Shown piece by piece: positions 7,246 through 15,700 of a stretch of 64,000 nucleotides of DNA. The translations under genes and the position numbers were made by a program. Position 1 is the first letter of the stretch. Every line of letters begins with the position of its first letter. The stretch covers positions 20,701 to 84,700 of the forward strand of contig CAJKLB010000006.1 in the NCBI GenBank assembly GCA_905200615.1, in the 5' to 3' direction. The notes below the pieces were generated by a model, which worked only from the letters and a program-made list of their open reading frames with translations, made no database searches and was not told the DNA's origin. The stretch is from an uncultured Selenomonadales bacterium. Its GTDB lineage: Bacteria > Bacillota > Clostridia > Christensenellales > QALW01.

Positions 7246-8484
7246 TTATACCGTTTTTTCAGCAGTCTTTTTCTTCTTTTCGATTTCTCCCGCGCGGGTT
7301 AATGCGATTTTTGTCAATACGGGGCCGATCAGTTCATAGACCAAGGTGCCGCACAGAACGACCGTAACAATTTTATCCGAATAAGCCGCCATCTGCGGTT
7401 CTGCCGCTACGGATACGGCCATACCGATTGCCACGCCCGCCTGCGGTACCAAAGCCAAGCCAAGGTATTTTCGTATATTTTCCTGTGCTTTGACTACAGT
7501 AGCCCCCAAACGTGCACCGACATATTTGCCAACAGCACGAAACACTATGTATACAATGCCTACAATGCCCACCTGCGGCAATATATCTAATTGAAGATTC
7601 GCTCCGGAGATCACAAAAAACATCATAAACAACGGCGGGGTCCAGCGTTCGATACCTTCAAGAATCTGAACGGAATCCTGACGCATATTGGCAAATACCG
7701 CGCCGATCATCATACATACCAAAAGAGAGGAAAGCGGCAGCCAGCTGCTGATAATTTCCGTAAGAGCAATTCCCAAAAACACCGCGGCCAGCATTAAAGA
7801 AAGCCGATTCGCACGCGATTTAAAAAACTTCATACAAAGAGAAAGCACCGCACCGATAGCTCCGCCCAAGGCAAGAGAAATAATAATTTCCAGCAGTGGT
7901 ACGGCGGCTACAGAATAAAAGGTAACAGCAGAGGCATCGTTAGCAAACACCTTTGCTAACGCAATGCATACCGCAAAAATCATCAAACCGATAGCGTCAT
8001 CCAACGCCACTACAGGCAGCAGAGCGTCCGTAACCGGTCCTTTCGCTTTATACTGCCGCACGACCATCAAAGTAGCTGCCGGGGCCGTAGCTGCCGCGAT
8101 AGCGCCAAGCACTAAGATCATCGGCACAGGTGCCTCCTGACCGCCAACGGCAAAATGTACCAGCGTCAAGCCCAGCATCACCATGACCACGGCGCCTACG
8201 GCTTCAAAAAACGTAATACAGATCGCTCTTGCCCCTATCTGCTTTATATGCTGCAGTTTAAATTCGCCGCCGATGGAAAACGCCACAAAGCCAAGTGCTA
8301 CATTAGTAATAACCGTAAAGGAATCCAGCGTTTCTTTTGTTACCAAATGACCGATAAAAGGGCCGATAAGCAGTCCGGCGAACAGATAACCGGTAACATT
8401 AGGCAGATTCACCAGTTTTACAACGCGTGAAAGAACCAACCCGGCAGCCAAAATAAAAAATATACTCAAAAGCATGTTGTCCAT
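7246..8484 (-). CDS. CPA2-type cation:proton antiporter
   Basis: 412 aa with about 12 hydrophobic segments, matching the Na+/H+ exchanger fold (KefB/NapA/GerN group): LPNVTGYLFAGLLIGP near the N-terminus, then VALDDAIGLMIF containing the paired acidic residues expected in the ion-binding helix. It carries no C-terminal RCK/TrkA-N domain, so nucleotide gating is not built in. It exchanges Na+ or K+ for protons in the cytoplasmic membrane. The start ATG at 8484 lies 6 nt after the stop of the PII-like gene and has no clear ribosome binding site of its own, which suggests translational coupling. The PII-like partner may take the regulatory role of the missing domain. The ion specificity is not determined by the sequence. 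Confidence 0.9.
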   Translation of the reverse strand: MDNMLLSIFFILAAGLVLSRVVKLVNLPNVTGYLFAGLLIGPFIGHLVTKETLDSFTVITNVALGFVAFSIGGEFKLQHIKQIGARAICITFFEAVGAVVMVMLGLTLVHFAVGGQEAPVPMILVLGAIAAATAPAATLMVVRQYKAKGPVTDALLPVVALDDAIGLMIFAVCIALAKVFANDASAVTFYSVAAVPLLEIIISLALGGAIGAVLSLCMKFFKSRANRLSLMLAAVFLGIALTEIISSWLPLSSLLVCMMIGAVFANMRQDSVQILEGIERWTPPLFMMFFVISGANLQLDILPQVGIVGIVYIVFRAVGKYVGARLGATVVKAQENIRKYLGLALVPQAGVAIGMAVSVAAEPQMAAYSDKIVTVVLCGTLVYELIGPVLTKIALTRAGEIEKKKKTAEKTV

Positions 8485-8490
8485 CGTGTT

Positions 8491-8823
8491 TTAATTATCC
8501 AGTCCTTCCCAGAAAGAAACGGGCAAAGCAAACATAATGCCTTTTTTGCGCAAACCTTTTGTAATATCGCGTACAATTTTCTTTGCGTCCTCAAGCTTTT
8601 CTTCATCCACCAGCATCAAAAGCGTATGGTTACATTCATAATCCTGCGTAACCAATTTGCTGATACTGCCGAAAATCGGCGCCGCATCAACCTGCGAATG
8701 CATCAGCGTGTGCTTTAAGCTGGTAGTAGGAATTACAATCCCGTTAAGGCCGTCCTCTTTCAGACGAGAAAGCGTTTTTAAAAATTCTTCCGAATCCTCC
8801 AATGTAACAACCAAAAGCTGCAT
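8491..8823 (-). CDS. PII-like small signalling protein coupled to the antiporter
   Basis: 110 aa, alternating beta/alpha pattern (QLLVVTLEDSEEFLKTLSRL, then NGIVIPTT and HTLLMLVDEEKLEDAKKIV) that fits the ferredoxin-like fold of PII and PII-like proteins. No GlnB/GlnK T-loop tyrosine motif is present, so it is not a classical nitrogen regulator. It is the first gene of a two-gene unit with the CPA2 antiporter (6-nt gap). PII-like proteins such as SbtB are known to sit next to transporters and gate them on nucleotide binding. That role here is inference from fold and neighbourhood. GGAGG at 8832-8836 sets the start and a promoter lies at 8851-8880. Confidence 0.7.
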   Translation of the reverse strand: MQLLVVTLEDSEEFLKTLSRLKEDGLNGIVIPTTSLKHTLMHSQVDAAPIFGSISKLVTQDYECNHTLLMLVDEEKLEDAKKIVRDITKGLRKKGIMFALPVSFWEGLDN

Positions 8824-8850
8824 TCTATCCGCCTCCGTTTATTTTTGTTC

Positions 8851-8880
8851 ATTATACTACCATTGCCGTTAAGCCGTCAA
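8851..8880 (-). promoter_or_regulatory. Promoter of the PII-like/antiporter unit
   Basis: On the minus strand TTGACG (8875-8880), 18-base spacer, TATAAT (8851-8856), about 20 bases upstream of the ribosome binding site. Confidence 0.75.
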
Positions 8881-8889
8881 ATCCTTCTT

Positions 8890-8935
8890 AAAAAAGGTCT
8901 GACTCCCGATATCTTCTCAGGAGTCAGGTTTTTTT
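8890..8935. terminator. Terminator downstream of the M18 aminopeptidase gene
   Basis: Perfect 8-bp stem (8899-8906 with 8920-8927), 13-base loop, A-run left and T-run right. On the minus strand it ends the aminopeptidase transcript, with the stop codon at 8934-8936 inside the flanking T/A tract. Confidence 0.85.
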
Positions 8936-10328
8936 ATTGGAAAAACGCTTGCATTGCCCGATATGCCATAAACACATCCAGCTTAGCCACCGTTTCAAAC
9001 GGCGCATGCATGGAAAGTACCGGTACCCCTACATCCACTACATCAATACCAAGATTCGCAATATATTTTGCCACGGTTCCGCCGCCGCCAAGGTCAACCT
9101 TACCCAGTTCCCCGATTTGCCAAAGCACGCCGGCCTTATCAAGCATAGCGCGTATTTTTCCCATATATTCCGCGGAAGCATCGCTTGTACCTCCTTTACC
9201 GCGAGATCCGGTATATTTGGTGATTACCACACCGTAATTCAAAAAGGAAGCGTTCCGCTTTTCGGAAACATCCTGAAAGGTAGGATCTACAGCTGAGTTC
9301 ACGTCAGCCGAAAGACAGCAGGAAGCCCGTTTTGCATCATCGGGTTCTACCCCTTGCATCCGCGCGATATCGGAGATCACGTATTCAAGGAATTGGGAAT
9401 TCAGGCCGGTATTGCCGTCAGAGCCCGTTTCCTCTTTATCCGCCAAAACACAAATAACGGTTTTTTCGGGCATCTTTGCTTCTAAGCAGGCCATCAGCGC
9501 TGGATATGCGCAGACTCGGTCATCATGGCCGTAGGCACCGATCATCGAGCGGTCAAAACCAATGTCCCTTGCCGGATACGCCGGTACGAGCTCCAGCTCC
9601 GCCGAAAGAAAATCACTTTCGGTAACCCCGTATTTTTCAAACAAAATGGACAAAATATTCAGTTTCACAAGTTCGCTGCCCTTATCACTTTTAAAGGGAT
9701 GACTTCCCACTAAAACATTGAGTTCCTCTCCCTTGATACCGTCACCGAGCGATCGCTTGTTCTGTTCCTGCGCCAGATGCGGCAAAAGGTCATTAATAAC
9801 AAAACAAGGTTCATCCTCTTTTTCGCCGATACTTACCTCTATAACACTGCCGTCTTTTTTCACAAAAACGCCGTGCAGTGCCAAAGGCATTACCGCCCAC
9901 TGATATTTTCGAATGCCGCCGTAATACCGTGTTTTTAAAAGCGCCAGTTCAATTTCCTCATACAATGGATTGGGCTTAAGATCCAAACGGGGAGAATCGA
10001 TATGCGCCGCGCCGATATGCATACCGGCGGAAGCGTCCTGTCTGCCCAGCACAACAAAAGCGGCGGATTTTCCCCGGTTATTGATGTAAAAACGGTCTCC
10101 GCTTTGATAGCGCGCCCCTTTTTCAAACGGTTGAAACCCCGCTGCTTGCGCGAGTTTTACCGCCTCTTTTACGGCTTCCCGCTCTGTTTTTGCATGATTC
10201 AAATACTGTTTATACCCTTCACAGAATTGATCCGCTTGAACAAGCTCTTCTTCACTGACCTTTTGCCGTCCGTGAGTCCGTTGGCAGAACAGCTTTTTTT
10301 TCAATTCTTCTATTTTGTTTTCCTCCAT
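8934..10328 (-). CDS. apeA: M18 family aminopeptidase (aspartyl aminopeptidase)
   Basis: 464 aa, full length for the family. Zinc ligands of the di-zinc site can be picked out: His in MHIGAAHIDSPRLDLKP near residue 107, Asp in GAYGHDDRVCAYPAL, the Glu pair in ADKEETGSDGNTG, and His in VLSMHAPFETV near the C-terminus. The family removes N-terminal acidic or neutral residues from peptides in the cytoplasm. GGAGGGA precedes the ATG at 10328. It stands alone between the PII-like unit and rsmA, 88 nt from the rsmA stop, and ends at a strong hairpin. Confidence 0.93.
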   Translation of the reverse strand: MEENKIEELKKKLFCQRTHGRQKVSEEELVQADQFCEGYKQYLNHAKTEREAVKEAVKLAQAAGFQPFEKGARYQSGDRFYINNRGKSAAFVVLGRQDASAGMHIGAAHIDSPRLDLKPNPLYEEIELALLKTRYYGGIRKYQWAVMPLALHGVFVKKDGSVIEVSIGEKEDEPCFVINDLLPHLAQEQNKRSLGDGIKGEELNVLVGSHPFKSDKGSELVKLNILSILFEKYGVTESDFLSAELELVPAYPARDIGFDRSMIGAYGHDDRVCAYPALMACLEAKMPEKTVICVLADKEETGSDGNTGLNSQFLEYVISDIARMQGVEPDDAKRASCCLSADVNSAVDPTFQDVSEKRNASFLNYGVVITKYTGSRGKGGTSDASAEYMGKIRAMLDKAGVLWQIGELGKVDLGGGGTVAKYIANLGIDVVDVGVPVLSMHAPFETVAKLDVFMAYRAMQAFFQ

Positions 10329-10416
10329 AAAAAATCCCTCCTGTTTTTATTGATACACCTTTCATTATTCACGTTATTAAAGCAAAACAAACTAAAATCA
10401 ACAGTTTTTTTAATTT

Positions 10417-11307
10417 TTACTGCTCCGGCTTCATTTTTTCGGCTTCCTCCGGCACAAAAAGCGAAATCGCGTCGGCAATGCGGGCAAACTGCGGCAAGTC
10501 TAAGGCCTCGCCCCGAATATTCTGCTGCAGACCGCACTGTTCTAAAATTTCTTCCGCCTGCGGTCTTGTAAGAGAAAATGCCGCGATCAGATTATTGACC
10601 AATGTTTTGCGGCGCATCGAAAAAGCCGCATGGATCACGCGAAAGAGTCTGTTTTCGCTTTGTACCGCTACCGGCGGTTTTTGCAGTTTTTCCAGCCGAA
10701 TCACCTGTGAATCCACCTTCGGCGGCGGATAAAAGCAGGAGGCGGGAATCTTGGAGCATAAAACAGGTTTGGTATAATACTGTACGGCGCAGCTTAATGC
10801 TCCATACTCCGGCGTATTTTCCCTTGCCGCCATTCGCAGAGCGACCTCACGCTGTACCAGAACGGTGATTGTTTGAAAAGGCACTCCGCTTTCCAACAGC
10901 CGCATGATAATAGGTGTGGTAATATAATAAGGCAAATTTGCCGTCACCGCAAAATTTTCCGTCAGCTCTTGCTGAAACAATTGATGAATATCCAGCTTTA
11001 AAAAATCGGCGTGAATCACCTGAATATTCTCAAAACCGTCCAGTGTAATACGATGCACCGGAAGCAGTGCTCCGTCCACTTCCACCGAAACCACTTTTTT
11101 TACCCGCCGGGCAAGCACACGCGTCAGTGTTCCCGCGCCGGTACCGATTTCCAATACTGTTTGCTCCGGAAAAAGACAGGCATCATCGGCAATTTTATTT
11201 AATATTCGCTCATCGGCAAGGAAGTTTTGTCCAAGAGATTTGGAAAAACCAAAGCCACAGCCTTCCAAGATTCCCCTCAGCTCTCTTCCGGTCAGTTTCT
11301 CTATCAT
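10417..11307 (-). CDS. rsmA: 16S rRNA dimethyladenosine transferase
   Basis: 296 aa. It dimethylates two adjacent adenines near the 3' end of 16S rRNA using S-adenosylmethionine. Visible motifs are SKSLGQNFLADE at the N-terminus, the SAM loop VLEIGTGAGTLTRVLA, and catalytic NLPYYITTPIIMRLL, with FSMRRKTLVNNL in the C-terminal domain. The start ATG at 11307 overlaps the stop of the upstream ABC-F gene (ATGA), with GGAG about 10 bases upstream, so translation is probably coupled. An ATG 18 bases further upstream is possible but lacks a site. Pairing a rRNA methylase with an ABC-F ribosome factor makes a small ribosome-maintenance operon. Confidence 0.96.
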   Translation of the reverse strand: MIEKLTGRELRGILEGCGFGFSKSLGQNFLADERILNKIADDACLFPEQTVLEIGTGAGTLTRVLARRVKKVVSVEVDGALLPVHRITLDGFENIQVIHADFLKLDIHQLFQQELTENFAVTANLPYYITTPIIMRLLESGVPFQTITVLVQREVALRMAARENTPEYGALSCAVQYYTKPVLCSKIPASCFYPPPKVDSQVIRLEKLQKPPVAVQSENRLFRVIHAAFSMRRKTLVNNLIAAFSLTRPQAEEILEQCGLQQNIRGEALDLPQFARIADAISLFVPEEAEKMKPEQ

Positions 11308-13190
11308 GCGTTTAACTCCATCCATTTCTCCATCGCATCACACAGCGCTTCTTCTGCTGCTCGATATTCATTCTGCGCTGATAAAAGTTCCTGAGGCCGC
11401 TGATAAATCTCTGCAGAAGCAAATACTTCCTCCAGGGCCGTCTTTTGCTGTTCCAATGCGGATATCTTTTTTTCCAGTTCCTGAATCCGGAGCTTTTTGT
11501 TTTTGATTTCCTCGCGGTCAGCCTTTTCCTTTGCCCGGCTTTTCGCCTGCCGGGTCTTATTGATACTCTGCTGTTGAGAAACTTCTTCCCGGTTTCTGAC
11601 GCTGGCAAGATAATCATCATAACTGCCCGAAAATACTTCTATTTTTCCGTCTTTAACGATCCAAAGAATATCCGCGATCCGGTTGATGAAATAACGGTCA
11701 TGCGATACCGCGATCAAAGTACCTTCAAAGCGTTCAAGCGCGTCCTCCAAAACCTCACGCGAATCCATATCCAGATGGTTTGTCGGCTCATCGAGCAGCA
11801 GCGTATTGCTGCCGGAAACGGAGAGGCGACACAGCGCGCAGCGAGCTCGCTCGCCGCCGGAGAGAACTTTTCCCGGTTTCAATACCTCCTCGCCGAAAAA
11901 AAGCATAGCGGCACAACGGGAACGAACCTGTGTTTGATTCAGTCTTCTATTGCCCGCCCAAACCATATCCATTACCGTTTCATCCCCCATAAAAGCCTTA
12001 TGCCCTTGCTCATAATAACCGATATCCACATGGACTCCCCGGAGAATTTCTCCCTTATCCGGTACCTGCCGGCCTAACAGAAGGTTCAAAAGTGTTGTTT
12101 TACCTGTGCCGTTAGGGCCGATAATTACAATCTTTTGTCCTTTCTTGATATCCGCGTCAAAGTTTTGGAACAGAGTTCTTTGTCCGAACGCTTTTGCAAG
12201 ACCGCGCACGGTAAAAACATCGCCGCCGGATGTACGGGCGCAATCGAAACGAAGACGCATATCCTCATGCTGCTGAGGCGCATCAATCAGCTCCATACGC
12301 TCTAAAGCCTTTTCGCGGCTTTCCGCGGCACGAATGGATTTTTCACGGTTAAACTGCCGAAATCTTGCGATAATGGCTCGCTGCCGCCGGATTTCCTCCT
12401 GCTGACGGTCAAACTGTTTTTGCGTAATGCGCAGTTCTTCTTCCCATTTTCGGCAATAATCCGTATAATTTCCCTTAAAGAAACGCAGCCTGCCATTTTC
12501 AATCTGCGCCACCCCTGTACAGAGTTTATCCATCATATATCGGTCATGGGAAATCAGCAATACGGTACCGTCAAAATGGGCAAGATAATCGGTAAGCCAT
12601 TGCGCCGCCTCCAAATCCAAATGATTTGTCGGTTCGTCCAGCAGCAAAACATCATTGTTTTCCAGCAAAAGCCGAGCTAAAGCCAGCCGCGTCTTTTCAC
12701 CGCCGGAAAGCGTGTCTACCGGTTTATCCCAAAACGCCTCCCCAAGCCCCAGCCCTTTGAGCACTCCCTGCAGCTGGCTTTTCCAGCCGTAACCGCCCAA
12801 AGCTTCATATTCATCCAAAGCACGCTGATATTTTTCTCCCAGCTCGCTTAAATCTTCCGAACAGCTCATCTGCTGTTCAATCCGATGCATGCGTTCTTCT
12901 GCCTGAAACAAAGGTTCAAAGCTCTTTTTTGCTTCTTCCAGCACCGTATGGCTGCCGACGGCCTGATGCTGCTGTTCCAAATAACCTATTCGGCAGTTTT
13001 TGGCCACGGAAACCGTACCGGCGCTGCCCTCCTGCCGCCCTAAGATGACCCGCATCAGGGTAGTTTTACCCGCGCCGTTTCGTCCGGTCAGCCCTACGCA
13101 CTCCCCTTTTTGCACCGTAAAGGTAGCGTCTGAAAAAATCTCTCGGCCGTCAATGGCCACCGTTAAATGATTGATATCGATTAAAATCAT
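11304..13190 (-). CDS. ABC-F family ATP-binding protein (ribosome-associated)
   Basis: 628 aa with two ABC cassettes and no membrane segments. Cassette 1 has Walker A GRNGAGKTT and signature LSGGEKTRLALARLL; cassette 2 has GPNGTGKTT and LSGGERARCALCRL. A charged linker follows each first half (QQEEIRRQRAIIARFRQF) and the C-terminus is a basic coiled coil (about 540-625). This layout is typical of ABC-F proteins such as YdiF or YfmR that act at the ribosomal E site; some members protect against antibiotics, but nothing here indicates that. ATG at 13190 follows GGAAGAAG; the longer frame to 13229 runs into the upstream terminator. Its stop overlaps the rsmA start. Confidence 0.92.
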   Translation of the reverse strand: MILIDINHLTVAIDGREIFSDATFTVQKGECVGLTGRNGAGKTTLMRVILGRQEGSAGTVSVAKNCRIGYLEQQHQAVGSHTVLEEAKKSFEPLFQAEERMHRIEQQMSCSEDLSELGEKYQRALDEYEALGGYGWKSQLQGVLKGLGLGEAFWDKPVDTLSGGEKTRLALARLLLENNDVLLLDEPTNHLDLEAAQWLTDYLAHFDGTVLLISHDRYMMDKLCTGVAQIENGRLRFFKGNYTDYCRKWEEELRITQKQFDRQQEEIRRQRAIIARFRQFNREKSIRAAESREKALERMELIDAPQQHEDMRLRFDCARTSGGDVFTVRGLAKAFGQRTLFQNFDADIKKGQKIVIIGPNGTGKTTLLNLLLGRQVPDKGEILRGVHVDIGYYEQGHKAFMGDETVMDMVWAGNRRLNQTQVRSRCAAMLFFGEEVLKPGKVLSGGERARCALCRLSVSGSNTLLLDEPTNHLDMDSREVLEDALERFEGTLIAVSHDRYFINRIADILWIVKDGKIEVFSGSYDDYLASVRNREEVSQQQSINKTRQAKSRAKEKADREEIKNKKLRIQELEKKISALEQQKTALEEVFASAEIYQRPQELLSAQNEYRAAEEALCDAMEKWMELNA

Positions 13191-13230
13191 ATTCTTCTTC
13201 CATTGTTTGCTTAGAAATAAAAAAGCCAAA

Positions 13231-13259
13231 AAATCCGCCTAAAAATTTTAGGCGGATTT
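13231..13259. terminator. Terminator downstream of rny
   Basis: Nearly perfect 14-bp palindrome with an A/T-rich centre, just past the rny stop at 13264. On the minus strand it is followed by GGCTTTTTT. Confidence 0.85.
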
Positions 13260-13263
13260 CGAA

Positions 13264-14808
13264 TTATTTTGCGTACTCAACCTTTCGCGTTTCACGAACA
13301 ACATTTACTTTTATCTGGCCGGGATACACCATATCGGTTTCAATACGCTTGGCAATTTCCTTTGCCATAAGCACTGTAGCCTCTTCGGAAACCACCTCAG
13401 GCTTAACGATAATTCTGACTTCACGCCCCGCCTGCACCGCAAAAGATTTTTCAACACCTTCAAAGGAATTCGCGATTTCTTCCAGTTGTTCCAGCCGCTT
13501 TATATAAGCTTCCAGCGTTTCTCTTCTGGCACCGGGCCGCGCGCCGGAAATCGCATCGGCGGCCTGAACCAGCACCGCTTCAACGGTCTGCGGTTCAATA
13601 TCGTTATGATGCGCCGCGATACAGTGGACGACTTCATTGCTTTCACGATATTTTTTTGCAAGATCCACACCGATTTGAATATGCGTACCTTCCACCTCGT
13701 GATCCACAGCCTTTCCGATATCATGCAGCAGACCCGCGCGCTTGGCAAGAGTAATATCCGCTCCGATTTCTCCCGCCAGAAGTCCCGCAATATAGGAGAC
13801 CTCCAAAGAATGCTTCAAAACATTCTGACCATAGCTTGTCCTGTACTTCAAGCGGCCTAAAATTTTTACCAGTTCAGGATGAATATTATGAATACCCGCA
13901 TCAAAAACAGTAGCCTCGCCGGCCTCCTTAATTTGCTGTTCCACTTCACGCCGCGCTTTTTCCACCATATCTTCAATACGGGTAGGATGGATTCGGCCGT
14001 CCACAATCAATCTCTCTAAGGCAATACGCGCAATATCTCTGCGGATCGGGTCAAAACTGGAAAGAATCACAGCCTCCGGCGTATCGTCAATAATCAGTTC
14101 CACGCCTGTAGCGGTTTCAATCGCCTTGATATTACGGCCCTCCCGGCCGATGATCCGCCCCTTCATTTCATCGTTGGGAAGTGCCACAACCGAAACGGTA
14201 GTTTCCGCCACGTGATCAGCCGCGCAGCGCTGAATCGCCATGGTAATAATATTACGCGCGATCTTTTCGCCTTCGGCTTTAGCCTGCGCCTCAATATCCC
14301 GTACTAAAATAGCCGCGTCATGCCGGGCTTCATTCTCCACAGATTTCACAAGAGATTGTTTTGCCTCTTCGCTGGTAAGACCCGCTACTTTTTCAAGTTC
14401 AGCCAATCTGCGGCTGTTCAGTTCCTCCGCGCTGGCCAGCGTTTCTTCCAGTTCTTTTTCCTTTTTAGAAAAACGTTCCTCCTTTGCTTCTAAAGAAGAA
14501 AGCTTTTTATCAATTTGCTCTTCCCTTTGCAGCACTCTTTTTTCTAACTTTGTAACTTCATTTCTTCTTTCACGGCAATCGGCGTCGCATTCACTGCGAA
14601 GCCGATGGACTTCCTCCTTTGCTTCGGCAATCCGTTCCTTGGATAAAACCTCTGCCCGAGTTTTGGCATCTTCGATCAGGCGGTTAGCGACATCCTCTGC
14701 TCTTCCCATACGCGCCTGAATCGACCGTTTTTGAATAAAACTGCCGGCCAGCAAGCCCACTGCAAGTGCGCCTACCGCGGCAATGACAATCCATACCCAT
14801 GGTTCCAT
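13264..14808 (-). CDS. rny: Ribonuclease Y
   Basis: 514 aa, full length. RNase Y is the membrane-tethered endoribonuclease that starts mRNA decay in Firmicutes. An N-terminal transmembrane helix (residues about 5-24) is followed by a long charged coiled coil (30-190), a KH RNA-binding domain with [15 protein letters not shown] near 210, and an HD domain with [18 protein letters not shown] near 355 carrying the metal ligands. ATG at 14808 has GGAGG nine bases upstream; the GTG at 14817 overlaps that site and is rejected. A consensus promoter lies upstream at 14896-14924, leaving a leader of about 80 nt. Confidence 0.97.
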   Translation of the reverse strand: MEPWVWIVIAAVGALAVGLLAGSFIQKRSIQARMGRAEDVANRLIEDAKTRAEVLSKERIAEAKEEVHRLRSECDADCRERRNEVTKLEKRVLQREEQIDKKLSSLEAKEERFSKKEKELEETLASAEELNSRRLAELEKVAGLTSEEAKQSLVKSVENEARHDAAILVRDIEAQAKAEGEKIARNIITMAIQRCAADHVAETTVSVVALPNDEMKGRIIGREGRNIKAIETATGVELIIDDTPEAVILSSFDPIRRDIARIALERLIVDGRIHPTRIEDMVEKARREVEQQIKEAGEATVFDAGIHNIHPELVKILGRLKYRTSYGQNVLKHSLEVSYIAGLLAGEIGADITLAKRAGLLHDIGKAVDHEVEGTHIQIGVDLAKKYRESNEVVHCIAAHHNDIEPQTVEAVLVQAADAISGARPGARRETLEAYIKRLEQLEEIANSFEGVEKSFAVQAGREVRIIVKPEVVSEEATVLMAKEIAKRIETDMVYPGQIKVNVVRETRKVEYAK

Positions 14809-14895
14809 CTTTTGCACCTCCTATAAAAATGTATTTTACTATCCGGAATTGTAGATATGTTAATAAAGAAATTGAAAAGTTTACATTATTGTTTT

Positions 14896-14924
14896 ATTAT
14901 ACATGGTTCCGGGCCAAATGTCAA
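14896..14924 (-). promoter_or_regulatory. Consensus promoter of rny
   Basis: Exact TTGACA (14919-14924), 17-base spacer and exact TATAAT (14896-14901) on the minus strand: the best promoter in the window. Confidence 0.9.
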
Positions 14925-15658
14925 TTGCTATATGGGGAAATAGGAGCTATATGTTGTATAGGTTACAAGGATATAAAAAAGCAAATAAGGAAGATCCCGG
15001 TCAAGTTCCGTTGAAAAGAAGCAAAGGAATACAACGATATCGTCTGTCAAAAAAAACAGTTCCTTAAACAAACGATGATTCGGGATTCTTTGAAACATAA
15101 ATTCTTTACCGGGCCGCAATCGATAAAATACAGTGGATTTGGTCCCCGAAAGGCTTTTACGGAACAAAGCACTGATTCTTTCTCCGTATTTTGAAACATA
15201 CGGTTAAAAAATTTTACATTTTCATTTGTCTTTCAACTTACTCTTTTCATTTACTCGCGCCCGCAGCCATAAAATATCCTCTTAAGAACAAGTACCAGCG
15301 TAAAAATATTGTATTTTTTATCTCATTATGTTATGAGCCAAATGCATTTACTTATTTCTTGTTAAAAAACGGATCTCTTGCCTTTCCCGATGAAAGCGAG
15401 AAAAAAAGAATTTGTAGTATTGTTTGGGAAAATTAAAGCGGTGTACCCAAACTGATTTTCGGTTCAGGGATTTATGATTGTTTTACGCAAACGGTTAAAC
15501 AGCAGAAAAAAAGCTTTATAGCGGTGATCCCGTAAAAGATACCGGTTTATCTCCTTTTGAACATTGTTTTTAGAATGACGCAGCAGCAGATTTTTTCAAA
15601 ACAGCAAATAAACCGCTCTTTCAAAGAAATTCTCTGTAAAGGATTTTCTAAAAAAAGG
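14925..15658. other. Gene-free stretch upstream of rny
   Basis: About 730 bp without a supportable gene. Frames of 38-115 codons occur on the plus strand; one at 14951-15067 has a fair ribosome binding site (TAGGAG) but the in-frame upstream part overlaps the rny promoter and the product matches nothing I know. I see no tRNA, repeat or recognised RNA motif. Confidence 0.5.
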
Positions 15659-15684
15659 GTTGCCGTCCGCTTACAGCCGGCAAC
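15653..15684 (-). terminator. Terminator downstream of the Na/Pi cotransporter gene
   Basis: 7-bp GC-rich stem (15659-15665 with 15678-15684), 12-base loop, and a T-run on the minus strand (A-run at 15651-15656). Confidence 0.8.
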
Positions 15685-15700
15685 TCTTTTTATAAAATTT

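Noticed and set aside
14903..15067. 54-codon plus-strand frame with an internal ATG at 14951 after TAGGAG
   Set aside because: Its start overlaps the consensus rny promoter, it has no promoter of its own, and the product is not recognised. Left as unlikely.
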